Shown here piece by piece: positions 54,455 through 63,114 of a DNA stretch of 64,000 nucleotides. A program made the position numbers and the translations under genes. The DNA comes from Duganella sp. 1224 (lineage in GTDB: Bacteria; Pseudomonadota; Gammaproteobacteria; Burkholderiales; Burkholderiaceae_D): contig NZ_JACBYS010000005.1 in the NCBI RefSeq assembly GCF_013408245.1, positions 62,001-126,000 on the forward strand, read 5' to 3'. Within the stretch, counting starts at the first letter, position 1; each line of letters opens with the position of its first letter. The notes below the pieces were generated by a model. The model ran no database searches, was not told where the DNA came from, and saw only the letters and a list, made by a program, of their open reading frames with translations.

Positions 54455-55228
54455 TCAGCAGGGCGGCGCGATCGAGCGGGCATCGACCGCCTTCTGAATG
54501 GCGCCCGTTTTGTTCAGCCGGTCGAGCGCCTTGTTCAGCGCCGGCAGCACGTCGCCCAGCGGCGCGCTTTTGGGCACGGCGATCAGCAGCGGCTCGAAGC
54601 CGACCGGCTTGCTGGCGACCACCCACTTGTCCTTGCCGGGGAACAGGCAATTGAGGCTGATGCCGAGCTGCGTGGCGTTGCGGAAGCTGTCCACCAGCAC
54701 CGCGTCCACATGGTGGGCGTCCAGCATCTTCAGGCGGCTTTCCATCGACACGGCGTTCTGTTCGACCTTGAACAGTTTCTCGCGCCGCCGCTCGAACTCG
54801 GGGCCGTATTTGCTGCCGTTGCCGATCGAGATCACCCTGCCGCGCAAGTCGTCCCAGCGCCGGAACTTCACCGGCGTGCGCGACGACGACACCAGCCACT
54901 GATTGGCGTTGTACACCGGCCGGCTGAAGTTGAACACGCGCAGCCGCTCCGGCGTGATGGCTGCGCCGTACAGCAGGCCCTCGCCGTTTTCCGCCATCAT
55001 CTGCGCGCGCCGCCACGGGTAGGGGCGGATCACCAGGTTCAGTCCCGACTCCTGCGCCACCATGCCGATGACGGCGGTGATGATGGGCGGTATCGGCAAC
55101 TGGTGGCCATGCTGGTCGATCGATTCGGCCACCAGCACCGGCACTTCGGCCTGCGCCTCGTCGGCCCGCAAGGGAGCCGTCGGCAGCAATGTGGCGGACG
55201 CCAGTAAAGCGAGTACAGTTTTTTTCAT
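54455..55228 (-). CDS. Periplasmic solute-binding protein, family 3-like
   Basis: A 257-residue exported protein: signal peptide MKKTVLALLASATLLPTAPLRA followed by a bacterial type-3 periplasmic-binding fold (IRPYPWRRAQMM, LRGRVISIGNGSKYGPEF, AVLVDSFRNATQLG). This subgroup often occurs without ABC permeases, and none is present here. Its ATG shares one base with the TGA of the antiporter gene (TGATG), indicating translational coupling. It could therefore act as an accessory sensor for the antiporter, though that is inference. The ligand is unknown. Confidence 0.85.
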   Translation of the reverse strand: MKKTVLALLASATLLPTAPLRADEAQAEVPVLVAESIDQHGHQLPIPPIITAVIGMVAQESGLNLVIRPYPWRRAQMMAENGEGLLYGAAITPERLRVFNFSRPVYNANQWLVSSSRTPVKFRRWDDLRGRVISIGNGSKYGPEFERRREKLFKVEQNAVSMESRLKMLDAHHVDAVLVDSFRNATQLGISLNCLFPGKDKWVVASKPVGFEPLLIAVPKSAPLGDVLPALNKALDRLNKTGAIQKAVDARSIAPPC

Positions 55229-56961
55229 CAGTGTGCGTGATGGCTGCCGGTGTGTTTGACGTTGTCGAGCACATAGGCGGACATGCCCTTGGCCAGTTCC
55301 TGCTCGCCCATGAAGATTTCGCCGGCGCGCTCGCTGCGCAGCAGGTCGGCCTCGGCGTCGTTATGGGTACGCACCACGGTTTTGATGTTGGGGTTGAGCG
55401 CGCGCGCGGTTTCGATCATGGCGCGCACATGGAAGGTGTCCGGGGTGGCGATCACCAGCATCGCCGCATGGGCGATGTGGGTCTGGATCAGCACCGCCGG
55501 TTCGCCGGCGTTGCCCGCCACCGCGTGCACGCCGTCCTTGCGCAGCTGGTCGACCACTTCGCGGTTCTGCTCCGCCACCACGAAGGGGATGCCGCTTTCC
55601 TGCAGCGTGGCGGCGATGCGCCGGCCCACGCGGCCGTAGCCGACCAGCACCACCTGGCCGCGCAGGTGCTCGTGCGGCACCGTCATCGGCAGCTCCGCCA
55701 GCGGGTCGGCGGGGCGGTCGAATTTCGCGGCCAGGCCGCGGTCCTTGCCCAGCCAGCGCTCCAGCGGCTGGGTCACGCGGAACACCACCGGGTTGAGGGC
55801 GATGGAGATGATGGCGCCGGCCAGGATCAGGCTCTGGCCTTCCACCGGCATCAGCTTCAACGACAGGCCCAGCGCGGCCAGGATGAAGGAGAATTCGCCG
55901 ATCTGCGCCAGGCTGGCCGACACCATCAGCGCGGTCTTGGCCGGGTAGCGCAGCAGCAGCACCAGCAGGAACGCCGCCACCGATTTGCCGACGATGATGA
56001 TGGCCACCACCGCCAACAGCTTCATGGGCTGCTCGATCAGGATCGATGGTTCGAACAGCATGCCGACCGAGACGAAGAACAGCACCGCGAAGGCGTCGCG
56101 CAGCGGCAGCGATTCCTCGGCGGCGCGGTGCGCCAGCGCCGATTCGCGCAGCACCATGCCGGCGAAGAAGGAGCCGAGCGCGAACGACACGCCGAAGTAG
56201 TGGGTGGAGGCGTAGGCGATGCCGACGGCGGCGGCGATCACGCACAGCGTGAACAGCTCGCGCGAGCCGGTGCGCGCCACCTGCCACAGGATCCATGGGA
56301 ACAGCTTGCGGCCGACCACCAGCATCAGCACGATGAAGGCGCCGACCTGGCCGAGCGTGATGGCCAGCGTGGTCCACAGGCTGTCGCCGCCGGCGCCGTG
56401 GCCGCCGCCATGCACGGCGTCGATCGCTTCGCCGCCGAGCGAGCCGGCCAATGCGGGCAGCAGCACCAGCACCAGCACGGTCACCAGGTCTTCCACCACC
56501 AGCCAGCCGACCGCGATGCGGCCGTTGAAGCTATCCAGGATGCCGCGCTCCTCCAGCGCGCGCAGCAGCACCACGGTGCTGGCCACCGACAGCGCCAGGC
56601 CGAATACCAGCCCGCCGCCCAGCGTCCAGCCCCAGAAGTGGGCCAGCCCCATGCCGAGCGCGGTGGCGACGGCGATCTGCAGGACGGCGCCGGGCAGCGC
56701 CACCTTGCGCACGTCCCATAAGTCATCCAGCGAGAAGTGCAGGCCGACGCCGAACATCATCAGCATGACGCCGATTTCGGCCAGCTGGCCGGCCAGCGCG
56801 GCATCCGCCACGTAGCCCGGCGTGGCCGGGCCGATGATGATGCCCGCAGCGAGATAGCCCACCAGCGCCGGCAGTCTGAGGCGCGTTGCAAGGTAGCCGA
56901 ACAGGAGGCCTGCTCCGAGTGCGGCGGCGATGGTGGTGATCAGGCTGATATTGTGGGGCAT
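55228..56961 (-). CDS. ybaL: CPA2-family cation:proton antiporter with TrkA-N domain, YbaL-like
   Basis: A 577-residue inner-membrane protein of the monovalent cation:proton antiporter-2 family. About 12 helices occupy residues 1-400. Family signatures are GYLAAGIIIGP, LMMFGVGLHFSLDDLW and the helix with SVASTVVLLRALEERG. A cytoplasmic TrkA-N (RCK) domain begins near 420 with VVLVGYGRVGRRI and ends about 545. YbaL/KefB-type proteins exchange K+ or Na+ for protons under control of NAD(H) or glutathione adducts bound to the RCK domain. A His-rich loop near 187-195 (HGGGHGAGG) and the C-terminal HTGSHHAH are unusual. The solute-binding gene is coupled downstream. Confidence 0.92.
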   Translation of the reverse strand: MPHNISLITTIAAALGAGLLFGYLATRLRLPALVGYLAAGIIIGPATPGYVADAALAGQLAEIGVMLMMFGVGLHFSLDDLWDVRKVALPGAVLQIAVATALGMGLAHFWGWTLGGGLVFGLALSVASTVVLLRALEERGILDSFNGRIAVGWLVVEDLVTVLVLVLLPALAGSLGGEAIDAVHGGGHGAGGDSLWTTLAITLGQVGAFIVLMLVVGRKLFPWILWQVARTGSRELFTLCVIAAAVGIAYASTHYFGVSFALGSFFAGMVLRESALAHRAAEESLPLRDAFAVLFFVSVGMLFEPSILIEQPMKLLAVVAIIIVGKSVAAFLLVLLLRYPAKTALMVSASLAQIGEFSFILAALGLSLKLMPVEGQSLILAGAIISIALNPVVFRVTQPLERWLGKDRGLAAKFDRPADPLAELPMTVPHEHLRGQVVLVGYGRVGRRIAATLQESGIPFVVAEQNREVVDQLRKDGVHAVAGNAGEPAVLIQTHIAHAAMLVIATPDTFHVRAMIETARALNPNIKTVVRTHNDAEADLLRSERAGEIFMGEQELAKGMSAYVLDNVKHTGSHHAH

Positions 56962-57035
56962 GCGTGCGGGGTTCCTTCAAAAAATATAAGGGAAACCCTG
57001 AGGTTATCACACTCGCCTTGCACCCCAAAACGAAA

Positions 57036-57063
57036 GGGTCTGACCCCGTACGGGGTCAGACCC
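57036..57063. repeat. GGGGTC/GACCCC palindromic element, copy 7
   Basis: Twenty-eight-base copy 46 bases past the KAS III-like stop. Its flanks CACCCCAAAACGAA and CTGGCCGCAGCGGTGTGCGGG are nearly repeated at copy 8. Read on the minus strand it is followed by TTTCGTTTT, so it may work as a terminator here. Confidence 0.85.
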
Positions 57064-57109
57064 TGGCCGCAGCGGTGTGCGGGTTGCGCGGGTGCCGTCC
57101 GCGTTGACT

Positions 57110-58231
57110 TCAGATGCGCTTCACCACCACGCAGCCAATCGAGTAGCCGGCACCGAACGAGCAGATCACCCCCAGCTCCCCCGGCGCCATGTCGTCCGAG
57201 TACTTGTGGAAAGCGATGATCGAGCCGGCCGACGAGGTGTTGGCGTATTCGTCCAGGATCACCGGCGCTTCGCCCGGCTCGGCGTCGCGGCCCAGCACCA
57301 GGCGGCTGATCAGCAGGTTCATGTTGAGGTTGGCCTGGTGCAGCCAGTAGCGCTTGACCTGCGGCACTTCCAGGCCGGCGTGGGCGATGGTGTCCTTGAT
57401 CATCTCGGCGGCCATCGGGCACACGTCCTTGAACACCTTGCGGCCCTGCTGGCGGAACAGCTTGTCCGGCTGGCCGACGCCGGCTTCGTCGAAGCGGTTG
57501 AGGAAGCCGAAGTTGTTGCGGATGTTGTTGGAGAAGCTGGTCTTCAGCTTGCTGTCCAGGATGGCCCAGCGGTGCGCGCCCTTGGCCGTGTCGGCCGCCT
57601 CGATCACCATCGCCGTGCAGGCGTCGCCGAAGATGAAGTGGCTGTCGCGGTCGCGCCAGTTCAGGTGGCCGGAGGTGATTTCCGGATTCAGCACCAGCAC
57701 CGCGCGCGCCTGGCCGCTCTGCACCGCCGCCACCGCCTGCTGGATGCCGAAGGTGGCCGACGAGCAGGCCACGTTCATGTCGAAGCCGTAGCCGTCGATG
57801 CCCAGCGCGCCCTGCACCTCGACCGCCATGGCCGGGTAGCCGCGCTGCATGTTGGAGCAGGCCACCAGCACCAGGTCGATGTCGGCCGGGCTGCGGCCGG
57901 CGCGGTCCAGCGCCTGGCGGGCGGCGGCCACGCAGATTTCGGCCTGCAGCGACAGTTCCTCGTCGGCGCGCTCGGGGATGTGGGACACCATGCGCTTGGG
58001 GTCGAGGATGCCGGCTTTTTCCATCACGTAGCGGGCCTTGATGCCGGAGGCTTTCTCGATGAAGGCCACGCTGGAGGGCTCCAGCGCCGTCAGCGTGCCG
58101 TCGGCGATGGCGGCGGCGTTGTCGGCGTTGAACTGTTCCACGTAGGTGTTGAAGCAGGCCACCAGCTCTTCGTTGCTGATCGACTGCGCAGGGGTGAAGA
58201 GGCCGGTACCGCTGATGACGGCTTGTTTCAT
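57110..58231 (-). CDS. Beta-ketoacyl-ACP synthase III-family enzyme
   Basis: A 373-residue condensing enzyme of the thiolase fold. The KAS III triad is intact: Cys156 (NVACSSATFG), His298 (WLHQANLNM) and Asn331 (EYANTSSAGS). It is about 55 residues longer than housekeeping FabH. From memory it resembles the Pseudomonas FabH-like protein PA3286, which feeds medium-chain acyl-CoA from beta-oxidation into fatty-acid synthesis. That similarity should be treated as a suggestion. It stands between two palindromic repeats and has no fatty-acid synthesis genes beside it, which argues against it being the main fabH. Confidence 0.85.
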   Translation of the reverse strand: MKQAVISGTGLFTPAQSISNEELVACFNTYVEQFNADNAAAIADGTLTALEPSSVAFIEKASGIKARYVMEKAGILDPKRMVSHIPERADEELSLQAEICVAAARQALDRAGRSPADIDLVLVACSNMQRGYPAMAVEVQGALGIDGYGFDMNVACSSATFGIQQAVAAVQSGQARAVLVLNPEITSGHLNWRDRDSHFIFGDACTAMVIEAADTAKGAHRWAILDSKLKTSFSNNIRNNFGFLNRFDEAGVGQPDKLFRQQGRKVFKDVCPMAAEMIKDTIAHAGLEVPQVKRYWLHQANLNMNLLISRLVLGRDAEPGEAPVILDEYANTSSAGSIIAFHKYSDDMAPGELGVICSFGAGYSIGCVVVKRI

Positions 58232-58302
58232 GGATAAACTTTCAAATTAAGCAATGGCATCTGCCAATAATGAGGCAAATTTTACATGAACCCCAAACGA
58301 AA

Positions 58303-58326
58303 GGGTCTGACCCCGTAGGGTCAGAC
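58303..58326. repeat. GGGGTC/GACCCC palindromic element, copy 8
   Basis: Shortened, imperfect copy (central CGTAGGG) 61 bases past the ctpA stop. Flanks ACCCCAAACGAAA and CCTGGCCGCAGCGGTGTGCGGG match copy 7 closely, with about 14 extra bases between palindrome and the second flank. Confidence 0.75.
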
Positions 58327-58387
58327 GGGGACGCCGAGTCCCTGGCCGCAGCGGTGTGCGGGGTGTGCGGGTGCCGTCAGCACACGG

Positions 58388-59821
<1,434 letters not shown>

Positions 59822-60035
59822 GTTTCACCTGTCCGGAAGCGCCGCGGCGACGATGCGGCGGCTGCGGTTCAGTATAAACCTGATTGCCAGCAAACGTAGT
59901 AGCCCTCACGAAATGATTTATACCTTTACGAGGTTTTACAACGGTCGCTGTTGACTTTGAAGGGGCACCAGCGCCGGCTTGGCGAAACGCCATGTTTACC
60001 GTTTTGTGTACAGTGTATCTCTGGCGTACACGACG

Positions 60036-60084
60036 GTAAGTATTTGTAAGAACCCCTGAAACGTGCGAATTCGCGGCCTACACT
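60036..60084 (+). promoter_or_regulatory. CpxR-like box and promoter of the Spy/CpxP-like gene
   Basis: GTAAG-TATTT-GTAAG at 60036-60050 differs from the CpxR consensus GTAAA-N5-GTAAA only in the last base of each half. A weak promoter follows: CTGAAA at 60056-60061, 17 bases, TACACT at 60079-60084. The 343-base gap 59822-60164 also contains GTGTAC/GTACAC inverted arms (60005-60010, 60026-60031); I found no gene in it. Confidence 0.45.
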
Positions 60085-60120
60085 GAGCTCGTATTTCTCT
60101 CTACCCTGAAGTGGTTTTTC

Positions 60121-60149
60121 GCCAGCGCCCCAAGCGCTGGCTTTTTTTT
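60121..60149 (+). terminator. Intrinsic terminator inside the leader of the Spy/CpxP-like gene
   Basis: GCCAGCGC-CCCAA-GCGCTGGC followed by eight T is a textbook Rho-independent terminator. It lies about 35 bases after the predicted promoter's start of transcription and 15 bases before the gene's ATG on the same strand. No plus-strand gene lies upstream within 5 kb, so it must act on the leader itself, either as an attenuator or as the end of a short RNA. Confidence 0.8.
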
Positions 60150-60164
60150 GCCTACGGAGCCCAC

Positions 60165-60761
60165 ATGCGATTCTTGTCCCATTTGTCCTTGTCCGTTGTG
60201 CGCCGCGCCGCTGTCGCGCTGGCCTTGTCGGCGCTGCTGGCGCCGGCCTTTGCCCTGCCGGTGATGGAGTTGCGGGCGGAGGATTATTTGCCGATGGCCG
60301 ACGAGCTGAAGAAGTCTCTGAGCCTGAATGCCAATCAGCAAACATTGTGGGCGCAGACCGAGACCAGGACACGCAACCTGCTGCGCGAACGCAAGGCCCG
60401 CCGCGAGCGCCTGCAGGCGGCCACGCTGGCCGGCGCCCAGGGCGCAAATGTCGAACTGCGCGATCTGGCGAAAGCGATAGACGAGGAAACCACGATCAGC
60501 GCGGCCGAGGAAAAAGAATTGCGGGAATGGTGGCTGACGGTGAATGATGCCTTGTCGGAAAGCCAGCGTCAGACGGTGGCGCAGACCCTCAGCGAGCAAT
60601 TGCAGCGGGCGCCGGACAGCGCCGGCGGCGGCGCCCGTCCGCCACGCCGCGAGGAGGGCGGCGGCGAACACCGCGGCGGGCGGGGCGGCGGCCGCGGCGG
60701 CATGGGCATGGGGGCGGGCCCTGGCGGCGTCAACGTCAACCTGCCGGGCAGCGGCGGCTAA
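60165..60761 (+). CDS. Exported Spy/CpxP-like protein with Gly/Arg-rich tail
   Basis: A 198-residue exported protein. A signal peptide (about 1-30, VALALSALLAPAFA) is followed by a helical region (about 45-145) resembling periplasmic Spy/CpxP-type chaperones, with NANQQTLWAQTETRTRNLLRERK in place of the LTxxQ motif. The last 45 residues form a low-complexity Gly/Arg/Pro-rich tail (GGRGGGRGGMGMGAGPGG). CpxP-family proteins bind misfolded envelope proteins. ATG 60165 has GGAG upstream; an earlier frame start would lie within the terminator. The CpxR-like box upstream agrees with envelope-stress control. Confidence 0.72.
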   Translation: MRFLSHLSLSVVRRAAVALALSALLAPAFALPVMELRAEDYLPMADELKKSLSLNANQQTLWAQTETRTRNLLRERKARRERLQAATLAGAQGANVELRDLAKAIDEETTISAAEEKELREWWLTVNDALSESQRQTVAQTLSEQLQRAPDSAGGGARPPRREEGGGEHRGGRGGGRGGMGMGAGPGGVNVNLPGSGG

Positions 60762-60879
60762 ACCTGCGGCGGCAAAGTGTTGTTGCTACTGTATCGTAAA
60801 GTAAAAAGCCCCCGCCAAGGCCTTTTGCCGGATGGCATGAATGTAGAATTCTTCTCAAGCATTCCATCCGATCACGAAC

Positions 60880-63099
60880 ATGAGCAAATTACTATCCCTC
60901 GCCTGGCTGGCCATGCTGGGCGCGGCAGACGTGTGCGCGCAAACCGACAGCGCGCCGCAGGAGCAGCCGGCGGTCAAGGCCGCTGACAAGCAGATTCAAC
61001 AAGTCACCATCAGCGGCGGCCGCGCCAGCGACATGGACGAGCGCCGCAACTCGGTGGCCGGCAAGCAGGTCTTCGGCCGCGAGGAACTGGACCGCAATGG
61101 CGACACCAATCTCGGCGATGTGCTCAAGCGCCTGCCCGGCGTCACGCTGGGCGGTCGTCCGGGCCGCGGCGGCGACGTGCGCATGCGCGGCATGGGCAGC
61201 GGCTACACGCAGATCCTGGTCAACGGCGAACGGCCGCCGGCCGGCTTCTCGATGGAGTCGCTGGCGCCCGACCAGGTCGAGCGCATCGAGATCATGCGCG
61301 GCCCGGTGGCCGAGCACAGCACGCGCGCCATCGCCGGCACCATCAACATCATCCTGCGCGACGGCTACCAGCAGCGCGACAAGCAGCTCAAGCTGACCGA
61401 TTCGATCGAGCAGGGCCGCCATTCGCCAAACGTGTCGCTGACCGTGCCCGGCAAGACCGGCGGCCTGACCTGGCTGCTGACTGGCTCGGTATTCGAGAAC
61501 CGCCAGCACGACCAGACCGAAACGCATAACCTCGACACGCGCGACGATGGCGTGGCCGTCAAGGACGAGAACGTCATTGACGCCACCCGGCGCGCGACGC
61601 GCGGCCTGTTCCTGACGCCGCGCCTGTCGTACAAGTTCGACGGCGGCGACACGCTGAACTTCCAGCCCTTCCTGATGGTCAACCGCAGCGACAGCGACGC
61701 CCGCAGCGACCTGACGCAGAACGCCGGCCTGGTGCCGCCGAACTTGCTGCTGCCGCCGGAATACAACCTGGCGCTGACCGGCGCGCACAGCGAGTCGACC
61801 TTCCTGCGCGGCTTCGGCAACTGGGTGCACAAGCTGGAGGGCGCGGCCAAGCTGGACGTCAAATTCGGCTTCGGCGCCGGCCACAGCGACAACGACTCGT
61901 TGCGCTACCAGTACGACAACGCCGACAACCTGCTGGACCGTTACACCGACACCGCCACCGTGCGCGACCGCAGCGCCAACACCGGCGGCAAGTACAGCAC
62001 GCCGATCGGCCGCCAACACTCGCTGGCGGCCGGCTGGGACATCGAACTGGGCCACCGCGAGGAGACCAAGGTCTCGGTCGACAAGAATGGCGTGCCGCAG
62101 TTTGCCGATTCCGGCGACAACCTCACCGCCGAAACGAAACGCGTGGCGCTGTTCGCCCAGGACGAGTGGGACATCTCGGCGCAATGGTCGGGCTATGCCG
62201 GCGTGCGCTGGGAGGGCATCCGCACCACCAGCAGCGGCGCCAGCACCGGCGACGTCAGCAATACCAGCAGCGTGTTCAGCCCGCTGTTGCACGTGGTCTA
62301 CCGCATCCCCGGCCACGACAAGGACCAGTTGCGCGCCAGCCTGACCAAGAGCTACAAGGCGGCCAACATCCAGGACCTGATCGCGCTGCCGTCGCTGTCG
62401 CGCCTGAACAGCGCCACGCGCCCGGACCGCACCGGCAATCCCAACCTGAAGCCGGAACTGGCCACCGGGCTGGACCTCGCCTACGAGCATTACCTGGGCC
62501 GCGCCGGCATCCTCAGCGTCAGCGGCTTTATCCGTAATATCGAAGACCTGATCCGCCGCGACATTGCGCTGGAAAGCACCAGCACCGGCCCGCGCTGGGT
62601 GTCGACGCCGCGCAATATCGGCCACGCGCAGAGCAAGGGCATCGAGCTGGAGGCCAAGTTCCAGTTGCAGGAGCTGGTGGCCGACGCGCCGGCCATCGAT
62701 TTCCGCAGCAACTACAGCCACTTCTGGTCCAGCGTCGACGATATTCCCGGCCCCAACAACCGCCTCGACGCCCAGCCCAGGCAGACCGCCAATATCGGCG
62801 CCGACTACCGCATGAAGGCGCTGCCGCTGACGCTGGGCGGCAGCCTCAACTGGACGCCGGAAACGCTGATCCAGAGCAGCCTGTCGCAGCTGGTTTACAC
62901 TAGCCGCAAGCGCTCGTTCGACGCCTACGGCCTGTGGCGCTTCAACGCCAACAACCAGTTGCGCATCTCCGCCAACAACCTGGTGGCGGAGGACGCCATC
63001 GGCGCCAACACCGTGCGCACCAACGGCCTGACACAATTGGCCAACACGATCAACCAGACCTACGTCGTCTGGAGCGTCAAATACGAAATGAAGTTCTAA
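60880..63099 (+). CDS. TonB-dependent outer-membrane receptor
   Basis: A 739-residue outer-membrane receptor. A signal peptide (MSKLLSLAWLAMLGAADVCA) is followed by a TonB-box-like QVTISGG (about 41-47), a plug domain (about 50-165, LKRLPGVTLGGRPGRGGDVRMRGMG, in part) and a beta-barrel that ends VWSVKYEMKF with the C-terminal Phe typical of barrel proteins. No Fur box was seen upstream, unlike the receptor at 14 kb. It is followed after 15 bases by an M13 peptidase gene on the same strand, so the ligand may be a peptide or a peptide-bound metal. That is inference. Confidence 0.9.
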   Translation: MSKLLSLAWLAMLGAADVCAQTDSAPQEQPAVKAADKQIQQVTISGGRASDMDERRNSVAGKQVFGREELDRNGDTNLGDVLKRLPGVTLGGRPGRGGDVRMRGMGSGYTQILVNGERPPAGFSMESLAPDQVERIEIMRGPVAEHSTRAIAGTINIILRDGYQQRDKQLKLTDSIEQGRHSPNVSLTVPGKTGGLTWLLTGSVFENRQHDQTETHNLDTRDDGVAVKDENVIDATRRATRGLFLTPRLSYKFDGGDTLNFQPFLMVNRSDSDARSDLTQNAGLVPPNLLLPPEYNLALTGAHSESTFLRGFGNWVHKLEGAAKLDVKFGFGAGHSDNDSLRYQYDNADNLLDRYTDTATVRDRSANTGGKYSTPIGRQHSLAAGWDIELGHREETKVSVDKNGVPQFADSGDNLTAETKRVALFAQDEWDISAQWSGYAGVRWEGIRTTSSGASTGDVSNTSSVFSPLLHVVYRIPGHDKDQLRASLTKSYKAANIQDLIALPSLSRLNSATRPDRTGNPNLKPELATGLDLAYEHYLGRAGILSVSGFIRNIEDLIRRDIALESTSTGPRWVSTPRNIGHAQSKGIELEAKFQLQELVADAPAIDFRSNYSHFWSSVDDIPGPNNRLDAQPRQTANIGADYRMKALPLTLGGSLNWTPETLIQSSLSQLVYTSRKRSFDAYGLWRFNANNQLRISANNLVAEDAIGANTVRTNGLTQLANTINQTYVVWSVKYEMKF

Positions 63100-63114
63100 C
63101 CATAAGGACCTGCT

